A stretch of DNA of 40,246 nt from Bryobacterales bacterium. GTDB taxonomy: Bacteria > Acidobacteriota > Terriglobia > Bryobacterales > Bryobacteraceae. The position numbers and the translations under genes are program-made. This document shows, piece after piece, positions 24,661 to 33,393 of the stretch; position 1 is the first letter of the stretch, and each line of letters starts with the position of its first letter. The notes beneath the pieces are model-generated. The model searched no databases. It was not told the DNA's origin and was given only the letters and a program-made list of their open reading frames with translations. The stretch covers positions 1 through 40,246 of the forward strand of contig JADLCF010000028.1 of assembly GCA_020847315.1 (NCBI GenBank). The letters run 5' to 3'.

Positions 24661-25850
24661 CGCGCTCCGCCACCCGAGGAGATCGGCGCACCCTTCGCGG
24701 GAGCCAGCCGCCGTAGATGATGCACAGCTTCTTCCATCGCCCCCGCCAAGGCTTCCACCTGCTCCCTGGTGTTCGAAGCGCCAAGCGAAATACGGATGCA
24801 GCTTCGAGCATCTTCCCGGCTGAGCCCGATGGCCGTAAGCACGTGCGAAGGCTCGACAGAGCCGCTGGAGCAGGCCGCGCCACTCGAAACGGCAAAGCCC
24901 CGGAGATCGAGTGCAATCACAAGCGGTTCGCCATCCACCCCTTCGACCCGCACATTGCTCGTGTTCGGCAGCCGCGTGCTGCCCGCCGCGTTGATGCTCA
25001 CGCCGTCGATTCTCTGGACAAGCAACGCTTCCAGATGATCGCGAAGTTCGAGTTGCCGACGCGCTTCGGTTTCGCGCTCCTGCCGGCTGAGAGATGCGGC
25101 GATTCCCAAGGCGTGAATCCCCGGCACATTCTCCGTGCCCGGCCGCCGGTCTCGCTCATGATGGCCGCCATAGAGCAGCTTTGTGAACGGAGTCCCTTTG
25201 CGGATCCACAGCACACCGACGCCTTTCGGGCCATAGAGCTTGTGGGCGCTCATCGAAAGCAGGTTCACCCCTAGCACACCGCAATCGACACTCAGCTTCC
25301 CGCAGCTTTGGACCGCATCCACATGCAGGGGCACGCCCGCCCGATGGCAGATTTCCGCGATTTCGGTTACCGGCTGCACGGTACCAATCTCATTGTTGGC
25401 GTGCATCACGCTCACCAGCACAGTCCGCGGCCGCAACGCGGCTTCGATATCCTCGGGATTCACAACGCCGCTCGCGCCCACCGGGACATAGCTCACGGCA
25501 ACGCCCGATTGTTCCAGCCGTTCGCAGGCGTTCAGCACAGCGGGATGCTCGATGGCCGTCGTAACGACATGCTTCGGCTCGCGTCCGGAAGCGGAAACTA
25601 CGCCGAAAATCGCGGTGTTGTCACTCTCCGTGCCGCCGCTCGTGAAGACGATCTCGCGCGGATCGGCGCCGAGAAACAAGGCCACCTTCCTCCGCGCTTC
25701 CTCGACAAGCTGCCGCGCTTGCTGGCCGTCCCGATGAATGCTGGAAGCGTTTCCATAAGTTTCCGCGAGCGCGGCTTGGAGCCCCTCCAACACTTCGGCG
25801 CGCAGAGGTGTTGTCGCGTTGTGATCGAAATAGGCGCGGGTGCTGGTCAT
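24657..25850 (-). CDS. nifS: Cysteine desulfurase (NifS/IscS family)
   Basis: The 397-residue PLP enzyme removes sulfur from cysteine for Fe-S clusters or thio-modification. It begins M-T-S-T-R-A-Y-F-D-H-N-A-T-T-P, and the family motif Y-F-D-x-N-A-T-T-P fixes the ATG at 25850. The PLP lysine is K204 in M-S-A-H-K-L-Y-G-P-K-G, and the catalytic cysteine is C327 in S-S-G-A-A-C-S-S-G on the short class I loop. No iscU, iscR, mnmA or tusA gene is nearby, so the sulfur acceptor is unclear. Instead the gene is translationally coupled (ATGA) to a Tat-exported FAD oxidoreductase. Length is normal. Upstream and divergent is the SAM hydrolase gene, 83 nt away. Confidence 0.95.
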   Translation of the reverse strand: MTSTRAYFDHNATTPLRAEVLEGLQAALAETYGNASSIHRDGQQARQLVEEARRKVALFLGADPREIVFTSGGTESDNTAIFGVVSASGREPKHVVTTAIEHPAVLNACERLEQSGVAVSYVPVGASGVVNPEDIEAALRPRTVLVSVMHANNEIGTVQPVTEIAEICHRAGVPLHVDAVQSCGKLSVDCGVLGVNLLSMSAHKLYGPKGVGVLWIRKGTPFTKLLYGGHHERDRRPGTENVPGIHALGIAASLSRQERETEARRQLELRDHLEALLVQRIDGVSINAAGSTRLPNTSNVRVEGVDGEPLVIALDLRGFAVSSGAACSSGSVEPSHVLTAIGLSREDARSCIRISLGASNTREQVEALAGAMEEAVHHLRRLAPAKGAPISSGGGAR

Positions 25851-25894
25851 CGGTCGAAGCGGAATGTCACCCCGGATTGGTGACAGAATGAGTC

Positions 25895-25923
25895 TAGATA
25901 TTGGGCCGCCGTTATCCGATAGT
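25895..25923 (+). promoter_or_regulatory. Candidate promoter of the SAM hydrolase gene
   Basis: TAGATA (25895-25900, 4 of 6), a 17-nt spacer and GATAGT (25918-25923, 4 of 6) end 10 nt before the ATG at 25934. Both boxes are imperfect, so this is a modest call, but the position again implies a very short leader. Confidence 0.35.
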
Positions 25924-25933
25924 TTAGCAACCG

Positions 25934-26794
25934 ATGCCTCCCGCCAGCTCACGCAAGACCACCCGCGCCTCAAAGAGCGAGACCGCTCCGCCGCTCATCA
26001 CTCTGCTAACGGATTTCGGTTCGAGGGACGCTTACACCGGAATCATGAAGGGAGTCATTCTGGGCATTGCCCCGGATGCCCGCATTGTGGACGTGTGCCA
26101 CGAAGTGACGGCCTACCAGATTCCCGAAGCGGGCTTCGTTTTGAGCCAGAGCTTTCGATACTTCCCAAAGGGCACGATTCATGTGGTGGTGGTGGATCCG
26201 GGCGTTGGGAGCGAGCGCCGCCCACTGGCCGTGGACGCACTTGGCCACCGTTTCATCGGCCCGGACAATGGCGTCTTTTCGATGCTCCTCCGCGAAGCGG
26301 CAGCGAACTCCGCGGGCAGGCCGCCGTACAAGGCGCGCGAGATCACGAACCGGAAGCTCGGGCTCTCTGCTCTAAGCAGCACCTTTCATGGCCGCGACCT
26401 CTTCGCCCCCGCCGCCGCCCACCTCGCGGCCGGTGCAGCCTTCACTACGCTTGGACCGTTGATCAACGATGCGCTCCGCCAGGATTGGGACCTGCCCATC
26501 CGCACGGGAAAGCGCTTCTGGCAGGGCTCCGTCTTCAAGGCAGACCGCTTTGGCAATTTGATCAGCAACTTCCGCGCCGCCGATTTTCCCCTCGCCAACG
26601 GCGCCTTCGAGTTGCAGGCCGGCCTGGAGCGAATCCGCAGGGTGCGCCCCCACTTTGCCGCCTCCACGCCGGGGGAACTGTTTCTATTGTCGGGGAGTAG
26701 CGGCTATTGGGAGATCGCCGCGAACCAGGCCTCCGCCGCGAAGATGCTGGGCCTCACCGGCGGTTCTCCGCTGGAACTGGCCATCCTCGGATAG
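25934..26794 (+). CDS. SAM hydroxide adenosyltransferase (DUF62 family)
   Basis: The 286-residue protein belongs to the S-adenosyl-L-methionine hydrolase/halogenase superfamily, which splits SAM with water to adenosine and methionine. Landmarks are L-I-T-L-L-T-D-F-G-S-R-D (D27) near the start, V-V-V-V-D-P-G-V-G-S-E-R-R, I-G-P-D-N-G-V-F and S-T-F-H-G-R-D-L-F-A-P. The conserved D-R-H set of the hydroxide-using branch is present, with Arg and His in the last motif; no chlorinase or fluorinase loop is evident. About 20 residues precede the core domain. Cytoplasmic. The gene stands alone between a divergent cysteine desulfurase and a convergent channel gene. Confidence 0.93.
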   Translation: MPPASSRKTTRASKSETAPPLITLLTDFGSRDAYTGIMKGVILGIAPDARIVDVCHEVTAYQIPEAGFVLSQSFRYFPKGTIHVVVVDPGVGSERRPLAVDALGHRFIGPDNGVFSMLLREAAANSAGRPPYKAREITNRKLGLSALSSTFHGRDLFAPAAAHLAAGAAFTTLGPLINDALRQDWDLPIRTGKRFWQGSVFKADRFGNLISNFRAADFPLANGAFELQAGLERIRRVRPHFAASTPGELFLLSGSSGYWEIAANQASAAKMLGLTGGSPLELAILG

Positions 26795-26811
26795 CGTTCC
26801 CCATCCGCGGT

Positions 26812-27420
26812 TCACTCGCCATCGCCCAGCCGCGCTTCCGCTTCGTGAAGCTCCAGCACCCGCTCGATACGGCGGTCGGGAATGACCCACAACATCGCTA
26901 CCAGCGCATAGATCGAGATACTCAGCCAGGGGGCCCAAAAACACACCGGGATCGCGATGAGATAGAGAACCGGAGAGAGTTTCCCTTTCCAATCGCTGCC
27001 TAGCGCCTCGCCAAGAAGAGACTGCCTCCCTTCATTCGCAAGAATGGCGCGCTGCAACAGTGCGTAAGCGATGGCCGCCATCAGCAAAACAAAACCGTAG
27101 ACGGCCGCGGGCGTGGGCATCCAGTGATTCTCTCCAAGCCAGGCGGTGCAGAACGGGAACAACGTGAGCCAGAACAGCAGGTGCATGTTCGTCCACAGCA
27201 CGCCTGCGCTCACCCGCTTTGCCACTTGGAACAGGTGATGGTGGTTGTTCCAGTAAATGCCGACGTAAACGAAGCTCAACACGTAGCTGAGGAATACCGG
27301 AAATACGGGCCACAGGGCTTCGATCTGAGCCTCATGAGGAACTTTGAGTTCCAGCACCATGATGGTGATCACAATCGCGAGCACGCCGTCGCTGAAGGCT
27401 TCAAGCCGGTTCTTCTTCAT
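26812..27420 (-). CDS. TMEM175-like potassium channel subunit (DUF1211)
   Basis: The 202-residue membrane protein starts M-K-K-N-R-L-E-A-F-S-D-G-V-L-A-I, which contains the RxxxFSDG signature of the first pore helix of TMEM175-type potassium channels. About six hydrophobic helices follow, one carrying Y-W-N-N-H-H-H-L-F, also typical. Bacterial members have one six-helix repeat and assemble as tetramers in the inner membrane. GAGGG lies 8 nt before the ATG. A TATTCT -10-like box only 13 nt from the ATG would leave that site largely untranscribed, so the initiation mode is unclear. It converges with the SAM hydrolase gene with 17 nt between the stops. Confidence 0.92.
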   Translation of the reverse strand: MKKNRLEAFSDGVLAIVITIMVLELKVPHEAQIEALWPVFPVFLSYVLSFVYVGIYWNNHHHLFQVAKRVSAGVLWTNMHLLFWLTLFPFCTAWLGENHWMPTPAAVYGFVLLMAAIAYALLQRAILANEGRQSLLGEALGSDWKGKLSPVLYLIAIPVCFWAPWLSISIYALVAMLWVIPDRRIERVLELHEAEARLGDGE

Positions 27421-27521
27421 AAGCTGCCCTCACAGAATACCGTAGCGGCGAGGCGGTCTCGGGAATATCTCATATCCCGTCCCGGCGCCGCCCCGGCAGG
27501 CAAGCACAAGTCCGCGTCCCG

Positions 27522-28205
27522 TTATCGTTTGGCGCGATAGGCTTTGGCCAGAACTCGCGGCGGGACTCCGCACCAGTAGAGCGCCTGCAGAATGATCCAT
27601 TGCGCGAACACGAGGGGAAAACGCGGGCCGTCAAATCTTCGGGAAGACGCCACCACCTCCACCGGTAGCCTCCGGAAGCCATTCCGGCGCCTACGCCGCA
27701 AGCGCCGCACCAGATCGAGATCTTCGAACAGAGGCTGCTGCTTGTAGCCTCCGCTCGCTTCATAGGCGTCCGCCCGCACGAACAGAGTGGCATCTCCGTA
27801 GAAGAGCCCGAAGCGGTTTACGAGCGCATAGAACCACGTCATCCATCGGGCCGCCCAACCGCCGGAAAAGCGGAGCGTGCAAGCTCCCGCCACCGCGCCG
27901 GATTCGACCGCTTCCCGGATTCTAGTGAGCGCCCCCGGTTCGGGGTGGCAATCGGCGTGGACGAACCAGAGAATTCCGGCATCGGATCGGGAGAGCGCGT
28001 AGCGCGCCCCCGCCGCGAGTTGCGCCCCTCTTCCCCGCTCCGCCGGAATCACCGGCAAGCCCCGCTGCGCGAGCCATTCCACCGTGCCATCGGTGGACCC
28101 GCCGTCCACGAACAACGGTGGCAAATCCGGGCCAAGCGCTTCCAGCGAACGCACAGTCTCCGGCAGCGCCTGGCGCTCGTTGTATACGGGTACAATTATT
28201 CGCAC
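27522..28205 (-). CDS. GT2 glycosyltransferase (TIGR04283-like)
   Basis: The 227-residue protein is a GT-A fold family 2 glycosyltransferase. It begins with R-I-I-V-P-V-Y-N-E-R, then D-G-G-S-T-D-G-T, F-V-H-A-D-C at the DxD-like metal site, G-D-A-T-L-F-V-R-A-D, and P-L-F-E-D-L-D-L-V-R-R-L. This set and length match the TIGR04283 group, reported with radical SAM and arsenosugar-type loci. I chose a GTG at 28205 because it begins exactly at the core domain; a TTG at 28283 in the same frame is possible and would add 26 residues. No good ribosome binding site precedes either. It follows the inositol oxygenase gene by about 100 nt (or 23 nt with the longer start), so they may share a transcript. 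Confidence 0.82.
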   Translation of the reverse strand: MRIIVPVYNERQALPETVRSLEALGPDLPPLFVDGGSTDGTVEWLAQRGLPVIPAERGRGAQLAAGARYALSRSDAGILWFVHADCHPEPGALTRIREAVESGAVAGACTLRFSGGWAARWMTWFYALVNRFGLFYGDATLFVRADAYEASGGYKQQPLFEDLDLVRRLRRRRRNGFRRLPVEVVASSRRFDGPRFPLVFAQWIILQALYWCGVPPRVLAKAYRAKR

Positions 28206-28306
28206 GCGATTCGTGCTTTCAGAATGAAAGGGGCTATGCACGTTGGAATGGCGGAGGAGAACGGGGAACCGGACATCCGCCAAGATTCCCCGTTCTCAAC
28301 CCAGCG

Positions 28307-29152
28307 CTACCAGCGGATCTTTTCCGGAAAGTATTCGGCGATCAGCTCTTCGTAATACGGCCGCAGCGCCACCGGGTCCGGTTTTGCCAGCCCTTTGGAA
28401 TAGAGATCGTATGGGTTGAACTTACGCACCCACGCGAACATTTCCCGGTCATGATCATTCATCAGGTGGTCGTACGCGCCTTCGCGATGCGCAGGATAGA
28501 ACGAGTGGTAGCGGATCATATATTGTGCCGGTTCCGGCATATATGCTTTCGTGACATGGTAAAGATACTCGTCGTGGCCCCAGGAAAGATTCACCTTATT
28601 CAGTCCGCCGTTGCGCTCATAAACTCCGCACTCGGTTTGGAACTCGGGGCGGCCCTTGTCCGGATTGGCGTCGAAAAACTCGTGAAAAACGATCTTGTCG
28701 CTCCAGGCGCAACCGACGGGGAAGGTGTCGCCCACCACCGCCCACTGGGGTTCGCCCCAGATCCACATCACTTTGCCCAGATCGTGGATGAGACCGGCCA
28801 ATTGCATCCAGCGCGGGTGCCCGTCGGCTCGAATCGATTCCGCGGTTTGCAAATTGTGCTCGATCTGAGAGAGGTCGGTATCCGGGTCGCTGTCATCGAC
28901 CAGCGTGTTCAAGAACTCCATCGCCTCCCAGATGCCCATCTCCGTGCGCTCGAGCGGCAAATACTCCGCCCGCTTCTGCATCGCGAACTCGTACGTTTGG
29001 TTTGCGTGGTTCTGGCGATAGAACTCCCGTACGCGCGGATGCACACCGTCTCCGTAGTTCCGAAACTCCTCCTGGGTCTTCCCGGGTTTGTACCGTGCTT
29101 TGACTTCGTCATCCCATTCGTCCAGAGACGCGAGTGGTTGCGTGATTCCCAT
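28307..29152 (-). CDS. MIOX: myo-Inositol oxygenase
   Basis: The 281-residue protein is a bacterial myo-inositol oxygenase, a di-iron HD-type enzyme that cleaves the inositol ring with O2 to give D-glucuronate. The whole metal set is present: H99 (I-E-H-N), H123-D124 (L-I-H-D-L-G-K), H193 (S-W-G-H-D-E-Y), H216 (R-Y-H-S-F-Y-P) and D249 (P-Y-D-L-Y-S-K). Motifs such as [12 protein letters not shown] are nearly those of animal and plant MIOX, and length matches the mouse and human proteins. It is cytoplasmic with no signal peptide. The ATG at 29152 has GGAGG nine bases upstream, so this gene uses a normal leader, unlike many neighbours. It is divergent from a TonB-dependent receptor gene that could import the substrate (inference). 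Confidence 0.95.
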   Translation of the reverse strand: MGITQPLASLDEWDDEVKARYKPGKTQEEFRNYGDGVHPRVREFYRQNHANQTYEFAMQKRAEYLPLERTEMGIWEAMEFLNTLVDDSDPDTDLSQIEHNLQTAESIRADGHPRWMQLAGLIHDLGKVMWIWGEPQWAVVGDTFPVGCAWSDKIVFHEFFDANPDKGRPEFQTECGVYERNGGLNKVNLSWGHDEYLYHVTKAYMPEPAQYMIRYHSFYPAHREGAYDHLMNDHDREMFAWVRKFNPYDLYSKGLAKPDPVALRPYYEELIAEYFPEKIRW

Positions 29153-29252
29153 AGTGGTTCCCCTCCAATACGCTAGAGATTACCAGAATTGACGGGCGCG
29201 GAGAAGCCCCCTTCAAACCCGGCGCCGCCATGGTCGAGATCGAGCACGTCCT

Positions 29253-29283
29253 ATTATGAAGTAGAGTTAATGTTAACTCACAA
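29253..29283 (-). promoter_or_regulatory. Candidate MIOX promoter with operator dyad in a 19-nt spacer
   Basis: On the minus strand TTGTGA (29283-29278), a 19-nt spacer and CATAAT (29258-29253, 5 of 6) point toward MIOX. The spacer is almost entirely a perfect dyad. Long 19-20 nt spacers with an internal dyad are known for MerR-type regulators; no such regulator gene is in this window. Confidence 0.4.
29264..29279. repeat. Perfect 7-2-7 inverted repeat in the MIOX/TonB receptor intergenic region
   Basis: GAGTTAA-TG-TTAACTC is a perfect palindrome with a 2-nt centre in the 291-nt divergent intergenic region. It is AT-rich in GC-rich surroundings and sits 23 nt upstream of a receptor-directed promoter candidate, so it is a likely binding site for a dimeric regulator. 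Nothing else gene-like is seen in this gap. Confidence 0.6.
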
Positions 29284-29301
29284 ATTCTGCATCAATCACT
29301 C

Positions 29302-29330
29302 TTGTATTGTTCGCAAACTCCGCATACTAT
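29302..29330 (+). promoter_or_regulatory. Candidate promoter of the TonB-dependent receptor gene
   Basis: TTGTAT (29302-29307), a 17-nt spacer and TACTAT (29325-29330, 4 of 6) would start transcription about 107 nt before the receptor ATG. Confidence 0.4.
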
Positions 29331-29443
29331 CGATAAAACCAGCGGCGCTGAATACCGCTTCGCTTAATCGGAGCGGTTGCACTGGCAATGGGTTTTCCAT
29401 TGCTTTGCGCCCAGGCCGGAAATTGCTTCAGTGAGGTCTTATC

Positions 29444-32400
29444 ATGCGGATGCGGCTCTTCCTGCTCTCTTTGCTGCTGAGCGCCCTTATGTTCGGACAA
29501 GCCGGATTGGGGTCCATCAGCGGAACCGTCGTCGACCAGACCGACGCGCCGATTCCCGGCGTTGCGGTTAAGGTTCGACAACTCTCCACCAACGCCGAGC
29601 GCACGACGGAAACGAATTCCGCCGGTCTATTTACGATTCCTTCGCTGGTTGCCAGCCAGTATGAAGTCACCGTCACGGCGGCGGGGTTCCAGACAGTCAC
29701 GGTGGCCGATCTCCGTCTGAACGCGTTCCAGAACCTCTCTCTCGGCCGGATGACGCTGGTGGTGGGCGGCGGAGCGGTCACTACCGTGGAGGTGAAGGAC
29801 GAAATTCCTAAAATTGTGACGGAAAATGCGGTGCGGAATGAGACGATTCAGTCGAAGCAGGTGACGGAGATGCCGCTGCAGGGCCGGAATTGGTCCACGC
29901 TTCTCAAAATCATCCCGGGCTCTTCTCCACAGGGCAACAACGCCATCAATGGCCGCGAAGCCGGCTACGACGGCTACGCGGATTTCCGCATCAATGGCAA
30001 AGCACCCAACCAGACGCAGGTAAACCTCGACGGCGGCAGCAACGTGGACCACGGCAGCGACACGAAGACCACCGTGACGCCCAGCCTCGAATCCATCCAG
30101 GAGGTTTCCGTTCTTACGAACAACTTCCAGGCCGAATACGGGAATCGTTCCGGAGTGGTTATCAACATCGTCACCAAGTCCGGCACCAACAACTGGAACG
30201 GCACCGTGTGGAACTACATGCGCAACGAAGTGCTGAACGCCCGTCCCTGGGACCGTGCGTACTTTGGCCAGTCGAACCCGCGTTATCGTTACAACTACTT
30301 TGGCGGGAACATCGGCGGGCCGATCAAGAAGGACAAGCTCTTCTTCTTCGTCAACCATGAGAATCTGAAGCAGGATACGCCCACCCTCACCAACCAGATT
30401 CGCGTCCCCACGGAACTGGAGCGGAACGGCGATTTTTCGCAGACGGTGAATTCCAATGGCACACGGCCCACCATTTACATGCCGGGAACACAGGCTTCCG
30501 GAAAACCGGTGCTCGTGCCGAACAACATCATTCCGCAGAATCTCATCAGTCCCATCGGCCGGGCAATCATGAATATCTATCCGATACCGAATCTTAAGAA
30601 TGAGACCAATAATAATTACTTGAATCAGTACGCTAAAGAGGATAAGCGCTGGCTGAACGTGGGGAAAGTCGATTGGAATATCAGCGAATCCATGCGCGCG
30701 TACGTGCGGTTTTCCTACGACTATCAGCACTATCGCGATATGGTTACCTGGGCGGCGGGCAGCAATCTCCCGTTCATCAACACAGGCTGGAACCGGCCGG
30801 ACAAAGCCCTGGTGGGGAACTTCACGAAGACGTGGTCCGCCAGCATGGTGAGCGAAACCATGTTCAACTGGCAGAAGGATTACGTGAACGCCGGTCTTGA
30901 TGTGCTGCAGGATGCATCCCTGATCGACCGGTCGAAGCGAGGGCTCGCCGACCTGCCCCTCGCATTCCCAAACAGCTCGAACATCCTGCCCCAGATCCAG
31001 GGCACCGGCTACCAGGATTTTCAGTTTAATCGCTTCCCCTGGTACGCGAAAGCCCCGGAATATCAGATGACCCACACGATGAGCCTGATCAAGGGCACGC
31101 ACCTCTTTAAGTGGGGCGCCCAATATATTCTCAACAAGAAGGACGAGATCAACGCCGCTACCGAGAAAGGCAACTTCAATTTCGGCGTGAACTCGGCGAG
31201 CGAATTCGACATGGGGTACAGCCCGGCAAATATCCTGGTTGGCGCGGTAAGCCAATTCACTCAGGTGAATAATCAATCGCGGAAGTATTCAAAATACCAG
31301 GATTTTCATGCTTTTATTCAGGATACCTGGAAAGTCACCTCTACCTTTACCCTGGATTACGGCCTGCGGTTCTACCACATCCCCTCAGAATTCAATACAG
31401 ACCAGGGAATCTCCAAGGACGCCGTATTCCTCTCCAGTCTCTATGACCCGTCTAAGGCGCCACGTTACTACATCGTGAATCCGAAGAACACGAAGACGCT
31501 GATTGACCCGCTATTCCCCAATAGCCCGCTCCCGGCCAATCAGTTCGCGGCTCTGCTTTACTCCCTCGTTCCAGGATCTGGAGACCCCATGAACGGCGTC
31601 GTTCCGCTGGGCGGGCAGTATGGCGGCTCCGGGATTCGGAATCCCAAGTACATCCTCTTCGCGCCGCGCGGGGGCTTTGCATGGAACTTCACCCAAAAGA
31701 CGGTGCTGCGCGCCGGGTTTGGCTGGTCATACAACCGTCCAACGATCGGACAATCCACGGGCACCTTCCAGAACGGAATGGCGGAGCAGATCGATTACCG
31801 TCAGACAAGCCTCAGTTCCCTTAACAACCCCTCCGTCACGCGCCTCTCTCCCCGGACCTTCGGCGCGCGGGACGAAGCGAGCGCGGCAGTGCCCACGGTC
31901 TATGATTTCAGCGTCTCCATCCAGCGAGAGCTGCCGATGAACCTCGTCCTCGACGTGGCTTACATCGGGAACATACAGCGGCACCAGACCTTGCAGTTCA
32001 ACATCAATCAGGTTCTGCCGGGCGTGGCGTGGAATTCGGCGTACAACGATCCCCGCCTCGCCGGGAACAATTTTGCCGGGCCTGTCTCCGGCTCGAACCC
32101 GGGAGCGCTGCCCGGAACACAATCCGTAAGCGCGGATTTGATGCGCCCCTACTATGGCTTCGGCACGCTCAACCTGATCACGAACGTCGGCAACAACCGC
32201 TACGACTCTCTGCAGTGGAGCCTAAACAAGCGCTTGAGCCATGGGCTGACTTTCCAGTTTGTACATACGTGGAGCAAACTGATCACGGGTATTGAAAGCC
32301 CGGGACCCTTCTACCACAACTGGAAGGACTACACGAATTTCGTCGCGGACCAACACCGGGTTCACGTGGTCGGTATCAATTACACCTACGACGTGCCTTC

Positions 32401-33052
32401 GCTGGCGGCAAGACTCGGTTGGAAGAATGGCGTTGCAAGGCAGGTCTTCGAAGGCTGGAACATCGCCCACCTGATGAATTTCTACAGCGGACGCGCTCTT
32501 ACGCCAACCTTCAACCTGCAGTACGCCAACAACACGCAGGCCGTGGCGAACCTGAATTCGATCTTCACGGGAAGCCCCGATATCGCGCCCCGCATTGTTC
32601 CTTCGTCCAACGTCAACACCGGCACGGGCGATATCGCGCGGTTGTTCGATATCAGCCCGTTCGGCGTTCCGCCACTGGGAGATGGTTCCGGCTCCCGCAA
32701 CTATCTGTGGTCGCCCGGGACGTTCTCGAACGACATCAACGTGAGCAAGAACTTCCCCATCAAGGAAAAGATCGCGCTCGAACTGCGCGCCAGCTTCTTC
32801 AACCCGTTCAATCAGGTTCGTCGCCAGGACCTCAATACGACCTTCACCTTCAAGATGAAGGGCGCCACCATGGCGAGCGGCTACATGCTCAATAACTCAC
32901 CGGATCAAAACGTGGCGAATCTGCTCGCCGCGAAACCGGGCGCCACCGAGTTGGAGAAATTCAACCAGTATCGCGGCGGCGTCGGCCATACGAACCTCAC
33001 GAGCGTTATGGACATGCGGCGCGTGGAGATCGGCCTGCGCCTGCGATTCTAA
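29444..33052 (+). CDS. Oar-like TonB-dependent outer membrane receptor
   Basis: The 1202-residue protein has a Sec signal (M-R-M-R-L-F-L-L-S-L-L-L-S-A-L-M-F-G-Q). A carboxypeptidase-regulatory-like domain follows at about 24-110 (G-S-I-S-G-T-V-V-D-Q-T-D-A-P-I-P-G-V). A plug domain runs from about 125 to 240 (R-N-W-S-T-L-L-K-I-I-P-G; R-S-G-V-V-I-N-I-V-T-K-S-G-T-N), then a long outer-membrane barrel rich in Asn, Tyr and aromatic pairs. It ends in R-L-R-F, the terminal Phe typical of BAM substrates. This Oar/SusC-like type is greatly expanded in Acidobacteriota. It imports carbohydrates or other large ligands with TonB energy. The ATG has GAGG seven bases upstream. A strong hairpin lies about 50 nt after the stop. 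Being divergent from MIOX it may serve inositol or glucuronate-type compounds, but that is not proven. Confidence 0.93.
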   Translation: MRMRLFLLSLLLSALMFGQAGLGSISGTVVDQTDAPIPGVAVKVRQLSTNAERTTETNSAGLFTIPSLVASQYEVTVTAAGFQTVTVADLRLNAFQNLSLGRMTLVVGGGAVTTVEVKDEIPKIVTENAVRNETIQSKQVTEMPLQGRNWSTLLKIIPGSSPQGNNAINGREAGYDGYADFRINGKAPNQTQVNLDGGSNVDHGSDTKTTVTPSLESIQEVSVLTNNFQAEYGNRSGVVINIVTKSGTNNWNGTVWNYMRNEVLNARPWDRAYFGQSNPRYRYNYFGGNIGGPIKKDKLFFFVNHENLKQDTPTLTNQIRVPTELERNGDFSQTVNSNGTRPTIYMPGTQASGKPVLVPNNIIPQNLISPIGRAIMNIYPIPNLKNETNNNYLNQYAKEDKRWLNVGKVDWNISESMRAYVRFSYDYQHYRDMVTWAAGSNLPFINTGWNRPDKALVGNFTKTWSASMVSETMFNWQKDYVNAGLDVLQDASLIDRSKRGLADLPLAFPNSSNILPQIQGTGYQDFQFNRFPWYAKAPEYQMTHTMSLIKGTHLFKWGAQYILNKKDEINAATEKGNFNFGVNSASEFDMGYSPANILVGAVSQFTQVNNQSRKYSKYQDFHAFIQDTWKVTSTFTLDYGLRFYHIPSEFNTDQGISKDAVFLSSLYDPSKAPRYYIVNPKNTKTLIDPLFPNSPLPANQFAALLYSLVPGSGDPMNGVVPLGGQYGGSGIRNPKYILFAPRGGFAWNFTQKTVLRAGFGWSYNRPTIGQSTGTFQNGMAEQIDYRQTSLSSLNNPSVTRLSPRTFGARDEASAAVPTVYDFSVSIQRELPMNLVLDVAYIGNIQRHQTLQFNINQVLPGVAWNSAYNDPRLAGNNFAGPVSGSNPGALPGTQSVSADLMRPYYGFGTLNLITNVGNNRYDSLQWSLNKRLSHGLTFQFVHTWSKLITGIESPGPFYHNWKDYTNFVADQHRVHVVGINYTYDVPSLAARLGWKNGVARQVFEGWNIAHLMNFYSGRALTPTFNLQYANNTQAVANLNSIFTGSPDIAPRIVPSSNVNTGTGDIARLFDISPFGVPPLGDGSGSRNYLWSPGTFSNDINVSKNFPIKEKIALELRASFFNPFNQVRRQDLNTTFTFKMKGATMASGYMLNNSPDQNVANLLAAKPGATELEKFNQYRGGVGHTNLTSVMDMRRVEIGLRLRF

Positions 33053-33102
33053 CGAGGCCTGAAAAACGGAAGCGTCCCCGCGTGACAATCGCCATCCGAT
33101 GC

Positions 33103-33128
33103 GGGCAGCCCCACTCTTGGGGCTGCCC
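33103..33128 (+). terminator. Intrinsic terminator-like hairpin after the TonB receptor gene
   Basis: A perfect 11-bp stem (GGGCAGCCCCA/TGGGGCTGCCC) with a CTCT loop lies 50 nt after the stop codon, followed by a pyrimidine-rich run rather than a clean T-tract. Confidence 0.7.
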
Positions 33129-33393
33129 TCCTCCTGCTTCTACCCGTGAGCCGGACACTACATTCACCAAGTGGTTCCGGATTGGGCCTCCCTCCGAACC
33201 GTGGCGCACCGGCGGTAGCAAAGCAAAAAAGCGCGCCCCCAGTTAACAATCTTTCGAACGGGTTTGTGTCAAGATTGTGGCTGGGGTACGCGGCTCCGAG
33301 CGTGAGTCCACCGGGCGCCCTCGTGGCCGGCACGCGGACAAGGAGCCGGTTTCCCAACGACATCGCGTTTGTTCTATTAACGGGAGGGTATGC
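33129..33393 (+). promoter_or_regulatory. Long upstream region of the peptidase cassette with two inverted repeats
   Basis: This stretch of about 265 nt between a terminator and the cassette holds no supported gene. It contains an 8-bp inverted repeat ACAATCTT/AAGATTGT with a 17-nt loop (33246-33278). A GGCTCC/GGAGCC pair (33292-33297 and roughly 33345) encloses further short complementary segments that could fold as RNA. No clear -35/-10 pair was found. It ends with GGGAGGG six nucleotides before the cassette's first ATG. Confidence 0.35.
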
